Positions 22,498 through 34,110 of a DNA stretch of 64,000 nt are shown here, piece after piece; position 1 is the first letter of the stretch, and each line of letters opens with the position of its first letter. A model generated the notes under the pieces. It worked only from the letters and a program-made list of their open reading frames with translations, was not told the origin of the DNA and made no database searches. The DNA is taken from NCBI GenBank assembly GCA_036874045.1, contig JAZBRI010000011.1, forward strand, positions 4,526,001 through 4,590,000, written 5' to 3'. The stretch comes from Cymodocea nodosa. Taxonomy: Eukaryota > Streptophyta > Magnoliopsida > Alismatales > Cymodoceaceae. The translations under genes were made by a program, and so were the position numbers.

Positions 22498-25107
22498 ATG
22501 TTAGGACGTGGAAGAGGACGTGGTAGAATGACAAAAGTGCAGAAAAGAGATCTGGAACTTCAGAAAATACAAAGTGAAATCAACGACATCTACTCAAGGT
22601 ACACTTTTTCAAATGAAGTACTACATGAAATTAGAAAAGTTGTTCAAGACGAGAAAAATTTCTATTAGAAGTTTATTCGCAATTATGTTGAAACACAGTT
22701 TAGACTAAAACAGACTAAACTTTTCATATTACAATTATGGAAAAGAACTTTACAACCTAACCCTACAGTTGTTACAAGTTCAAGACATGTACCAGAAAAA
22801 TCGATATAGTCTATCACTTACTATGGAAAGAAATGGAGACCAATGATAGAAAATGCAAACAGGGAATTAGAATCCTTGTATTCCCAACATTATTTTCCCC
22901 CAGCTATTTTAGATGACATTTAACAGTATATAGATGAATAGAAAACTGCCATTAGGAAAATGGGTCTTCGAAGTGAAGGACAAAGAGTTTATCAACTAAA
23001 AATGACAGAGGTTGAGAGCCTAAAACTCTATATTCCATTATTACAACTTAGGCATCATGGTGAAGGACCATCAAGACCCTAGGTGCCTTTAACAGGAGAA
23101 ATTAAGAAAATTTTAGAATCTCCTGAACAACAAGAAACACTGCAGACATATAGTCGGAAAAAGAAAAAGACAATAGAATATTTTGGACTAACTGCAGGTG
23201 TACAAGGAATATTGGAGCAAAAAGAAGAATCATTGAAAAATGGAAAATTATGTTCCATTGTAGAAGCTGGACAGATGTTTGTGTCAGGAATCCCAGCAGA
23301 TGTGACAAATATTGGATTACACGCATACACTCTAAGGTATTGTGTCACATTAGTGCATAATGTATCTTTTAATACAATGGACAGTTTTTCACATCATGCT
23401 GCAAGCACACATTCTTTTCCTACGAATAGAGAACATGTAGGAAATTTTGATGATACATATACAAATGATATCAATTTTGATGATATTTTTGATGATATAG
23501 ACATTGAGTCTATGAATATAGATGATATTTCATCTGAAGAGGAATGTATAGATATTTTTCCTCTAACTGTATCTCGGATAGAAACTTTTGATTTTTGGTA
23601 TAGTTACTTATACTATAGTTTATACATATGGTTATGTCTGTTACAGTATATAATATACTTGTTGATAAATGCATATAATCAACAACATACACAGTTACAA
23701 ATTGAATATCACACTACCTATGTCTCAAGAATAGAAATTTCAGAAATACAAGATGATTCTATTACACAAACAGATATAGAACATTCTTTCATACAAAGAC
23801 AGTTGTTGTATAGATCAATTATAGGCATACATGTTGCTGATAGACAGATTACTACAGATACTATTGCTACTGAAATGTTTCCAGAAGATCAAACAGAAGA
23901 ATTTCAGTAGACTATTGATACGACAATAACAGATATTTCAGACATTTATACTAGTTTTGATGGAAATTCCACAAGTTCTAAAAGATCTGAAAATTCAGAT
24001 GCTGCTGATAATGTTGGAACAAGTCCCAGATCCGAATATCATTATAGGAAAATACCTAATCCTGAACAGAGTTTAGATGAAAATACATTATTATGGTTCA
24101 GAAATAGTTCCTGTTGTGACAAATTTCAAACATATAAAACTTTTACAGTTTTATATTCAAGACCAATTAAGTTTGAAGGGATGGCACATATACGACAAAT
24201 GTTTGAATTTCAAGGCTTGTTGACTCTACTTCCACAACAGCCAAGCCATCTTGTTATACCAGAACTTATCAATTGTTTTTACTCAAACTTAATAGTGGAA
24301 GAAGGTATTCCTGTTTCCAATATACAAGACAATGATATATATTTAACTCCAGATTTACTTTATCAAGTATTTGGTCTGAAAAATGGAGTTAAATTATCAG
24401 AAAGAAAATAGGTTTATTAATTGGGATGGGACATTAAAAGTTTAGCCAAAGATCCAACTACCAACAAACCATTGAGATTACTAAATGACTTAAATGGCCA
24501 AGCACATTTTATTACAAAAATATTGCATGCTTCATTGTTTCAGAGGTTTGGTCATGGTGCAGAAGTTGGCAAATGTTGTCTTTATGCTACATATGCATTA
24601 ATTAACCATATACAGGTGAACTAGTATGATATTTTTGTTTCTCATATCTTACATTTGCAGAGTAAATTATTTTATGGTGATACAATTTTGAGAATTGTGG
24701 CAAGTCAAATAGATATTACACCTTGGCCATAGAAAAGATTAAAGTCAAGATCTTTCTCTACAAAGAAACTCCAAAAATACTAGGAAGTAGATACACTTGT
24801 AGTCCGACAACAACAACAACAAGATCAGCAAACATAGTCACAACAACAATAGCAACAATCCACACAATTTACAGAACAATAGCAATATATAGATATAAAT
24901 ACAGGTATACAAATAGATATAAATACAGGTATACAAACAGATACAAATACAGGTATAAATATAGACATTCATTCTGAATTTTTACAACAACCATCACAAG
25001 TTTCACAAAATGATTTAGATCAAGCAGTAATTGATCAGATAAACAGAGTTCGTACAGAAATTGCAAAGCAAATTTCAGATACTCTGATTAGTATTTTTCG
25101 AAGATAA
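22498..25107 (+). pseudogene. ORF3 of element C (extra ORF downstream of pol, env-like position)
   Basis: One reading frame of 870 codons runs from the ATG at 22498 to TAA at 25107 without frameshift, broken by about 14 internal stops, mostly TAG. The N-terminus is basic (G-R-G-R-G-R-G-R). A helical region follows, then an acidic, Asp/Ile-rich stretch (23450-23560) and a strongly hydrophobic, Tyr/Leu-rich segment of about 29 residues (23587-23673), a likely membrane span. From 24181 there is a domain shared with ORF3 of B: M-F-E-F-Q-G-L, F-Y-S-N-L, L-F/Y-Q-V-F-G-L-K-N, I-L-H-A-x-L-F-Q-R, C-L-Y-A-T-Y, K-L-F-Y-G-D. The tail is Gln-rich, with an 8-residue tandem repeat and a final helix. It resembles proteins databases call putative plant transposon proteins; the function is unknown. 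Env-like is only a positional label. Confidence 0.75.
24886..24970 (+). repeat. 24-bp tandem repeat inside ORF3 of C
   Basis: About three and a half imperfect copies of a 24-base unit (GATATAAATACAGGTATACA plus four bases) encode I-D-I-N-T-G-I-Q repeats directly after the Gln-rich run. ORF3 of B has the Gln-rich run but not this repeat. Confidence 0.8.
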
Positions 25108-25330
25108 AGAGGCTTGTGATTATACAAATTATGTATTACATGATTTATTTCTTGTAATTTGTACCCAAAAATATTATGTAAACTATTTACTTAATTTAAT
25201 GTTCACATGATTATTTTTCACAGTTTATATTTAAACAATTTATGCTTAATCCATGAAAGTTATGCATGTTTTAACGATATGTACTTAGAATATTTTTCTT
25301 CCTTACATTTTATTTACTTTTTTATAATGC

Positions 25331-25397
25331 CAAAAGGGGGGAGAAGAGATAGATTATTTGACTTATTAGGTTTTAACATCATCAAAAAGGGAGAGAT
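25331..25397 (+). promoter_or_regulatory. Polypurine tracts of element C before the 3' LTR
   Basis: CAAAAGGGGGGAGAAGAGAT (from 25331) and AAAAAGGGAGAGAT (25384-25397) precede the 3' LTR. The second abuts the LTR and is identical to that of element A, so it is the main plus-strand primer. The stretch 25108-25330 holds only AT-rich 3' untranslated sequence. Confidence 0.85.
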
Positions 25398-26592
25398 TGT
25401 TAGGAATTTTGTTTTGATGATATATGCTTTATTAACATTTTTAAATAAGTCTACATAATATTCTCTAAGTATAATAGTTAATAGATTATCAAAAAGTTTC
25501 ATTTTTATGTCAGATAAATTAAACATTTCTGAAAAGTTAGATTTTCGATAGTTAAACTTTTGGATAGTTAACGTCTTGTTTTTGTCAAATAGTTTATGTT
25601 AAAAACTCATATAGTTAAGTTATTTGCACGTGTATTTTTAATGTTTTAAGTTGTCACATGTTTTCCATGTGCGTTCGATAATGAAAATCGAATAGTTAGA
25701 TAACTGTTTGAGTTTTTATATGCATGGATAGATAAGTCTTCAAATTTTATAAAATGACTAATGAACAGATAAGTTTACTATGATTAGTCATGTGTTTTGC
25801 AAGTGCAAAAACGCGAAGAGTTACAAATAAGTGTTCAAGTTTTTACAAGACTTAAAGGATAAGTGTTTGACTCAATCGAAGACTTAGAAGATATTCTACA
25901 AGACTTCAAGAAGATAAAGTTTCGGTGAATCTACGAAGTGGAGATCGTGGAAATTCAAAATTATAGTGGAGAAAGTGGAAACTCAAAAAGATAGTAATTT
26001 GGATTAACGAAAAAATTAGTACGTGGATTATGGATTAAGTGAATGAACATGCTGAACGTGAAAGACAACAGAGTTCGACTACTAATAGAGAGTACGAGCT
26101 ACATTACAATAAAAGATCCCAATCTCAAAAACCAAGTTTGAATATTCAATCTGGATCCCTAACCGAAAAGTTAAGTTCGAATATTCATATTCTGAAAAGT
26201 TCTCCAACATCAGAAGAAGTTCAAAATTCCAAGCAATTTTAGGAAAGGAGCTGCAAACGTAAGAAGTCTGGAAAATCAACAACTGGAGAAGAAGAGATAC
26301 AAAAGCTAAGTAAAGAGAATGAAAGAAGCTATGTGCATAAAGATCAAGTTTTATACAATTCGAAGTTAGTTTTGAATAAGAGCTTTATTTTTTCTATTTG
26401 AATTATATATTGAACATTATTGTATCAAAACCGTCAAGAAGAGAATTGAGCTGAAAAGATATTGTAAATTTTGTCTTTACATAAAGAATAGAATTTCATT
26501 TACAAGTGTTTTGTGCTCTTGTTTTATCTGCTAGTATTTTAATTACTAAAGACACAATTCACCCCCCCTCTTGTGATATAGACGATCCTACA
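25398..26592 (+). repeat. 3' LTR of element C
   Basis: It is 1195 bp, the same length as the 5' LTR, starting TGTTAGGAATTTTG and ending CCTACA. Element B pol resumes immediately after at 26593. Confidence 0.94.
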
Positions 26593-26597
26593 CAACA

Positions 26598-29500
26598 TCA
26601 AAATGGATCTTGGACAGTGGAGCATCAAGTCACATGACCAGACAGAAAAGTCTACCCAAAAATTTCACAAATACCACAAAAGGAAGTGTAACATTTGGAA
26701 ACAAGAGCAAAGATAAAATCATAGGTATGGGCAATGTTCAAATAACTCTGACTTGTGTTATTTCGAATGTACTATATGTAGAAAACCTAGGATTTAATCT
26801 GCTGAGTGTTATAAAACTAACTGAAAATGAATATTATGTAGTGTTTGAAGATAATGTATGCAAAATTATTGATAAAAATACAAATGAACTTAAGTTTATT
26901 GCTAAAAGAAAAGATTCTGTATGTATTTTATCTTTACCTTCTGGTGCAGTTGATTTAAATTCATGTTTGCTAGCTGAAACTAGTGATGCATATCTGTGGC
27001 ATAGAAGGATCGGGCATATAAATATGAAACTGTTACATAAACTATCTAGAAAACATTTAGTGAGAGGTTTACCAAAGATTAAATACTCAAAGAACTTTAT
27101 GTGTGATAGATGTGAGTTAGGTAAACTTCACAAAAACTCTTTTAAATCCAAAACTGATATATCAAGCAAGAGAGTCTTAGAACTTATACATATGGATCTA
27201 TTTGGACCAACAAGAATCATGAGTCTTAGTGGTAAATGATATGTATTTGTTGTAGTAGATGACTTCTCTAGATACACTTGGGTATATTTTCTAGCATCTA
27301 AGACAGAAGTTTTTGAAAAGTTTAAAATGTTTTGCAATCTTATTCAAAATGAACAAAGTGTCTCTATTCAAAAACTTAGGAGTGATCATGGTACAGAACT
27401 TGATAATGATCAAATGGAAAATTATTGTAAAGATCATGGCATTGATCACACATTTTCTTTTCCAAGAGCACTGTCTCAAAATGGTGTTATTGAGAGAAAG
27501 AATAGATCACTTCAAGAAATGGCTAAAACTATGTTAAATGAACATAATTTACTTCAATATCTTTGGGCTAAAGTAGTGAATATAGCTTGTTATATTATTA
27601 ACAGAAGTCATTTAAGACCTCATGTTAATAAAACTCCTTTTGAAATTATATTTGATAAGGTTCCAAAAATTTCCTATATGAAACCATTTGAGTGCAAGTG
27701 TTTTATTCTTAATACTAAGGATAAAAGGGATAAATTTCAAGCCAAAGTAGATGAAGGAATTTTTGTAGGTTACTCTACTAGAAGTAAAGCCTATAGAATA
27801 TATAACAAGACTTCTAGAACTATTGAAGAAACCCTCCATGTAAGCTTCAATGAAAATTCTTTTAGAGAATCTCAATCTAAAGCTGATAATGATGATATGA
27901 TCAATTTCCCAAAAGATTTAGAGATTAATAGAGAGATTGAAGATTTATCTGAGAAAATCAAAAATATGAACTTAGATGATCAAACTAATGATGAAAGTGA
28001 TGGACCTTCAGATGTTGATGAGAATACTAAGGAAAATCAGAGAAATTGGCGTTATTCTTTATCACATCCCATTACTCAAGTCATTGGTAATATTAATGAG
28101 GGAGTTAAAACTAGAGCTTCAGTAAATTTAAATAGTATGTGTATGTTTGTTTCTATGGTGGAACCAAAGAATATAGAAGAAGCATTATCTGATGAAAATT
28201 GGATAGTGGCAATGCAAGAAGAACTAAATCAATTCATTAGAAATGATGTTTGGGAATTAGTCTCTCCACCAGAAAATCAGTCCATAATAGGTACAAAATG
28301 GATCTTTAGAAACAAAACTAATGAAACTGGTCAAGTTATAAGGAACAAAGCTAGATTAGTTACACAAGGGTATACATAGGAAGAAAGACTAGATTATGAT
28401 GAAACATTTGCTCCTATGGCTAGGTTAGAAAGTATTAGAATATTATTGGCCTATGCTTGTTATATGGATTTTTAACTATATCAAATGGATGTCAAGAGTG
28501 CATTTCTAAATGGTTTAATTAATAAAGAAGTCTATGTAAAACAACCACCTGGATTTGAAGATATTAAAAATCCTGACTTTGTGTATAAATTGAAGAAAGC
28601 CTTATATGGTTTGAAGCAAACACCTAGATCATGGTATGAAAGATTATCTACTTTTTTAAGAGAACAATGTTATATCATGGGAAAAGTAGATCATACTCTA
28701 TTTATCAAGAGAGATGGTAAAGATCAGATTGTTGTTCAAATATATGTGGATGATATAATTTTTGGAGCAACCTTTGATAAAATTATTTTCTAAAGAGATG
28801 ACTAATCAGTTTGAAATGAGTATGATAGGAGAACTTTCATATTTTCTAGGATTTCAAATTAAGCAAATGGATAAGGATATATTTTTAAATCAAGAAAAAT
28901 ATGCAGATGAAATGCTTAAGAAATTTAATTTTAATGATACAAGGATTCGAGGAACTCTTATGAGTACTTCTTTAAAGTTAGATATTGATGACATAGGAAA
29001 ATTAATAGATCAAAGAAAATATAGAAGCATGATTGGTTCTTTACTTTATTTGACTGCTAGTAGACTAGATATTATGTTTGCTATGTTTGTTTGTGCTAGA
29101 TTTCAATCTAATCCTAAAGAATTACACTCAATTGCAGTTAAAAGAATATTTAGATATATACATGGAACTAAAAATTTCAGATTATATTATTCTAAGGATA
29201 GTTCAATAGATATTATAGGATATACTAATGCTGATTACGTAGGATTTAAATCTGATAGAAAGAGTACCAGTGGCACATGTCAATTATTGGGAAATAATTT
29301 AGTATCATGGTTTAGTAAAAAGCAAAATTGTATAGCACTTTCTACTACAGAAGCTGAATATGTTGCTGCTACACTGTGTTGCACTCAGATTCTGTGGATA
29401 AGGCAAACTTTAGAAGATTTTGGATTATCTTATGATACAATTGAGATTTATTGTAATAGTAGTTCTGCAATAAATATTTGCAAAAATCATGTATTACATT

Positions 29501-29685
29501 TTAGAGCAAAGCATATACAGGTTAGACATCATTTTTTAAGAGATAACGTAATTAAAAGAAAAATTAAATTAAAATTTGTGTCTAGTAAAAATCAATTAGT
29601 TGATATATTTACAAAACCTCTAGACGAAAATACATTCTGCAACATAAGGTTAAATTTAGGTATTTGTAGGTTATGTGATATGTAA
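26598..29685 (+). pseudogene. pol: pol of element B: protease, integrase, reverse transcriptase, RNase H
   Basis: The protease motif W-I-L-D-S-G-A-S-S-H-M-T begins at 26602. GAG-pre-integrase (W-H-R-R-I-G-H ... C-D-R-C) is at about 26998-27115. The integrase core has V-D-D-F-S-R near 27258, S-D-H-G-T-E near 27382 and E-R-K-N near 27493. The RT active site Y-V-D-D is intact near 28744, in the usual K-A-L-Y-G-L-K-Q context. RNase H (about 29190-29685) includes S-T-S-G-T-C and L-S-T-T-E-A-E-Y, and ends D-I-F-T-K-P-L near 29620. Breaks: TGA at 27237 (probably from CGA), TAG at 28377 (Gln position), TAA at 28475 and a frameshift near 28780. It is the best-preserved pol in the window but still non-functional. 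Confidence 0.92.
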
Positions 29686-30940
29686 AATGCTTAAACTCCA
29701 CATAAAAAGATAAATATTGTCGATGATGTTAGTCACCTCATAAATATTATATACTTATCATAAATATCTAAACTGCTACTTAAGATACTATGTATTTATT
29801 ATAAAAAATCATAATAGTATCTTATTGATATTAAGTAGGTTATCAATTTTAATGGATTTCACGATTTTAAGTGGAACTGTAAATGAAAATCATTAAATAC
29901 TTTTGAAATTCTGAAATTTTGATTAAGTGTTTTCTTTGAATTGAGGAAAGTGCATATGATCATACATAAATTTGACTTGATTGATTAAACTTGTAGAATA
30001 AGTTATATGTAAATCATCTTAAATTATTAATCAAAAGTATGAGCTTATTGAAGCTGATTCATATTTTCAGTAAAATCATAGACGTAAAAATTGTGTGAGA
30101 TTTATGTTTTATTGCATTTGTATTAATAGAATACATATATATTGTGTTTAAAATGAAAAGTGCTTACAAAGTGAAAATATTTGAGAGTTTATTGATTAGT
30201 TTGATCACGAGCCTTTTGTACTTGAGTAGATAGGTATGTAAGGATTGTTGTCCTAAAAAAGGATTCTTTAAATCTAGCAACCTAAGGTCCTAATCAGATC
30301 TGGGATTGTTGATTGAAAGCTCATTACACGGGTACATTAGAAAACTCTTGTATGATTCAAGCTTTTCAAACTAACTTTTAAAGGAAATTATCAATATTTA
30401 CTATATGGAAAAGAAAAAGTTGTTTCATTAATTACAGATATCTTTGAATTGAATATAGTTTCTACAAATGTGACTACTGATTTATTGAATCAATATTAGT
30501 ACTTTTGACAAAGTTTATTTGAGATACATTCTTTTATTCTCCTTGAATTAATCATATTAAATTCAAAGTTGTATTTTGATTCATATACAGTAGAAATTGA
30601 TTCTGGAAATCATTCTTAATAAATTCAGGATAACGGAAGTTTCTAAAAAGAAAATTTAAAGTATAGTTATACTTAACATCTATTGTTATACAAGTATATT
30701 TTGTATATTATTGAATATATTTGAAGTATATTTGTAGGGGGAGGATTAACAATGTCAAAAACAGATTAATATAATTAAGAATACAAATCTTGGTTAATCT
30801 GAATTTAAGTCCTCTTAAGATCTTGATGAAATAATTTAAAAAACAAACAAACTATTTTAGATTCATAAAAGGAATATTAGAATAGGTTATAATGTTCTCA
30901 AGATGCTTTATATATATGTTAATTATAGCTTGTGTGTTGA
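29686..30940 (+). other. Spacer of element B between pol and the ORF3 promoter block
   Basis: It is AT-rich and has no gene. A polypurine tract GTAGGGGGAG lies at 30734-30743, in the same relative place as in C. The spacer keeps the same general layout as 20518-21644 of C but only short stretches are alignable by eye. Confidence 0.6.
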
Positions 30941-31265
30941 CTTCAGAATGTTTTAGTAGAAACCATCCGAAATTTTGTTAAAGTGTACTAACTGAACGTT
31001 ATGTTATATAAGGTAACATATAAAACTGCCTCTAGACAGCATTTTACTCGTTAGGTTAGTTAACTCAACGAGTTATGCCTAAATATTTCAGGTACCTTGA
31101 TTGAATAAACTTTATTCAATATTCATTTGAAATCCAAACCTGACTTATACACGTTGAGTTATTCACCTAAAACCCTATTTAAACACTTATTACGCGGGGA
31201 CTTAGGTTATTCGTAAACCTTTGTCTGAAAATCTTTCTCGCTTGTTGCTGTTACAACCTGCGACG
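30941..31265 (+). promoter_or_regulatory. LTR-like block with putative promoter upstream of ORF3 in B
   Basis: It contains the LTR-type motifs ACTCGTTAGGTTAG, AACTCAACGAGTTA and CGTTGAGTTA (31048-31155), then a telo-box AAACCCTA (31170-31177) overlapping a TATA-like TATTTAAA (31176-31183), 83 bases before the ORF3 start. The arrangement mirrors that in C although sequence similarity is low. An independent ORF3 transcript is inferred. Confidence 0.55.
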
Positions 31266-33530
31266 ATGGTCTCCAAGTTCTACAAGGGTCATGGCAGAGG
31301 AAAAGGTAAAAGTAGAGGAGATAAAGGAAAAGCTATAGAGCATGATGAAATTCCACATGCTTGGTTTAAGAAAATTTTACAAGTTGACAAAAGGTTAGTA
31401 GAAATTTATAGGGATTACTTCTTTCCTCAAGGTATATTAGATGAAGTTAGATAAGAACTTCAAAATACTGATGAAAGTATTACATACATGGGTATTCGAA
31501 GTAAATATAATAGAGAATACCATATGAAATGTGTTGAAATTGCATTTTTGGAACAATATGCAAAATATTTGAAAAAAAGTGTAGGTACATCAACTAGAAT
31601 TCCTCAAATACCTATAAACGGTACTAGACTACAACCATTTGAGGAAGAACATGAATTAGCTATCCCTACTCCTTTGTATTCAAAACAAGTAGAATCAAAT
31701 ATTGCTGTAGATAAAAGAAAAGTTGATTGTCTTCGAAAGGCTATAGCAATAGAAAGTGCTTTTGAAGAATTAAAACAGAAAACTTTTATGGAACAATTTC
31801 AAAAGAAAACAGCAATACTTGAAGAAGAGAGATTGACTTGTTATAGAAGAAGAAAAATCAGAAAAATTATGTCTAAGGAAACAAAGTCTGTTGGAAAAGG
31901 AAAATCAGATGAGCATTTATTTTCAAAGGACAATGTATGTCTAGACATTGTACCTTATAGTGCACCTGATAAACTCATTAGTTCCGAGCATACTAAAATT
32001 GATGAAGATAATGAGACTTTATTTTCCCTTGCTAGAAAACTTGAGAAGAAATCCAAGTCAAATATGAGCTCAAGTTTTTCTATTAGTACAAGTCCTAATG
32101 ATGTAGAAATTGACAAATTAGAGCATCAGGCACTTGACATTGAACAAGTTATTGCAGATATAATTGACAATGTTGAGGTATTAACTAGTTCACAGGTTGA
32201 ATTGTCTGGAGTAGTAGATATTGAAAATGTTAAGACTCTAGAAGAGCTAAACGTCAACCAGCCTTCTTTAGAATCTATAGAAGTTGAGTCTAAGAATTCA
32301 CAGCATGTATCAATGAAGATATTTGTTGAACAAAATGAACAATTACAAACAGATACATCGGCTATAGAATTTGTGGAAAAATTGAACTCTAACCATTCTA
32401 TAGAGATTGAACAAATGAATGTTGAGCATAATGAAGATGTTCCTTACATTGTTGAAGTTGAAGAATCAAGCTTACATACGCAGCTTCAAGAAAATATTTT
32501 CACAGAGGAACAACATGACATTCATTTTAAAGAAGAGGTTCCTAAAGATGAATTAAACTTTGAATCAAGGTTTCAAGTATCACCTTCTGTGTGTACAATA
32601 TTAAAAATTCAAGGTAATTCAATTCATTTTAGATCTAAAGAAGCATTGTAGAAATACAATAATCTGATTACATGTCAGATTCTGCATGCTCGACCAATAA
32701 AATTTAGAAATTTGATGGAAATAGGAGATCTATTTGAGTATCAAGGACTCATTCAATTCTTGCTAGTTGGAACGAAATGGAAGCAATACATAGAGCTTAT
32801 TGCAACTTTTTATAGCAATTTGGTCAAGAATGAACATATACTGAAAACTCAAATAAATCAACAAGAGTTAATATTGTCTCCTGAGTTAATTTTTGAAATT
32901 TTGGGATTAAAGAATGAAGGTATTGTTGTTACAAACATATTTAACATGATTAGACAACTAGAATGGAACATTCAGTCTTTATCAAAAATTCTAGATGTAT
33001 ATACAGAAATGAGATTAATGGAAAATCTCAATGTAGAGGCAAGGTTTATTGCAAATATATTGCATGCCAATTTATTTCAGAGAGTCGAACACAATATGGA
33101 AGTTAGCAAAAGCTGTTTATATGCAACTTATGGCCCGCTGAATAGAATTCAAATCAATTAATTTGATATTTTCACTTCTCAACTACAGCATATGAGTTCA
33201 AAGTTATTTTATGGTGATGCTGTATGTAGACTCCTTACAAGCCAATTGAATTTATCTAACTGGCCCTCTAAAACTAAAGGCATAAGAGCTTTTAGTGTAA
33301 AAGATTTGCAAAAATTTCAAGCCATGCATCAACCTCAACAACAACAATAACCAACAGATTGTACAGACCATATACAACAACAACAACCAAATTATTTAGT
33401 TCAAGAAGAATAGCAACCTTAGCTACCTCCTAACTTAGATGTGGTACATAATGACATTAGAAATGATTTTAGGCATCTAGGAGATAAAATATGTAATGCT
33501 ATAAGTGATATACTTAGGAGGAATAGATAA
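31266..33530 (+). pseudogene. ORF3 of element B (extra ORF downstream of pol)
   Basis: A single frame of 755 codons runs from the ATG at 31266 to TAA at 33530, with six or seven internal stops, most at likely Gln codons, and no frameshift. The N-terminus is basic (K-G-H-G-R-G-K-G-K-S-R-G). A long Glu-rich middle (31690-32600) lacks the hydrophobic segment found in C. From 32690 it shares the C-family domain: L-F-E-Y-Q-G-L, F-Y-S-N-L, I-L-G-L-K-N-E-G, I-L-H-A-N-L-F-Q-R, C-L-Y-A-T-Y, K-L-F-Y-G-D. A Gln-rich run (33310-33420) and a terminal helix (D-F-R-H-L-G-D-K-I) follow. The function is unknown. Frame conservation over 2.2 kb between two diverged elements argues that it was under selection while the elements were active. 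Confidence 0.75.
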
Positions 33531-33714
33531 CTATCTGTCTGCTTGTATCTGAATACAAAATGTAATGTTTGTATTCATTGTTTGATTCATTGAACAATAC
33601 ACTTTTCTGTAAATGTTTATAATTCTTATTATTGTTTACAAAAAATGTTGTTGTAAATATATCTCTTACTATCTATATATATATATTCTGTGTAATTATC
33701 TTTTTGATTAATGA

Positions 33715-34081
33715 CAAAAAGGAGGAGAAATGTTATAAAAGAAGATGATTATGATTTTAATTGCATTTAGTATAAAGGGAGATGATATTTAAGTGGTTAT
33801 TGTAATCTTACAGATGATAATGTAATGTGAAAGAAAATTATATGGTTATTAAATTATATAATGAAAGGAAGAAAAATGATACTTATGTAATTATTGACAT
33901 CTGAAAGTTTTATTTCTGAGAGGTGAAATTTACACAAACAATAGAAATAAGCTTAAGTGAACTTAAGTCAACAAACGTGTTTGTTGAATTAAAAGTTAAC
34001 CCAATGAAGGTGCTTTGTTGAGTTAAATATATTTCATAATTGATTTAATATGGTTTTTGTCATTATCAAAAAGGGGGACAT
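33715..34081 (+). promoter_or_regulatory. Polypurine tracts of element B before the 3' LTR
   Basis: AAAAAGGAGGAGAAATG (33716-33732) and ATCAAAAAGGGGGACAT (34065-34081) flank an AT-rich, gene-free stretch of about 330 bases. The second tract abuts the LTR. Confidence 0.8.
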
Positions 34082-34110
34082 TATTGAGTATTTTGTTTTG
34101 ATGATGTGTG
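34082..34110 (+). repeat. 3' LTR of element B, first 29 bases
   Basis: TATTGAGTATTTTGTTTTGA matches the 5' LTR start except that the terminal TG is now TA. The LTR is then broken by the gypsy insertion 34111-38655 and continues at 38656. Confidence 0.88.

Larger units (their letters stand above)
12902..26592 (+). mobile_element. Ty1/copia Sirevirus-like retrotransposon C with third ORF, nested in B
   Basis: Both LTRs are 1195 bp (12902-14096 and 25398-26592). Flanks AAACA (12897-12901) and CAACA (26593-26597) match at four of five bases and fit a decayed target duplication. Order: 5' LTR, primer site, gag, coiled-coil spacer, pol interrupted by an inverted solo LTR, polypurine tract, LTR-like block, ORF3, polypurine tracts, 3' LTR. 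The 5' and 3' LTRs show about 18 differences in the first roughly 245 bases by hand count. Without the solo LTR the element is about 12.5 kb. All ORFs carry stops and the RT active site is mutated. Confidence 0.92.

Noticed and set aside
23079-23348. Minus-strand ORFs opposite ORF3 of C
   Set aside because: They are shadows of ORF3; no domain, and no counterpart in B.
24869-25066. Minus-strand ORF of alternating Leu and Tyr
   Set aside because: It is the complement of the 24-bp tandem repeat in ORF3 of C and low-complexity.
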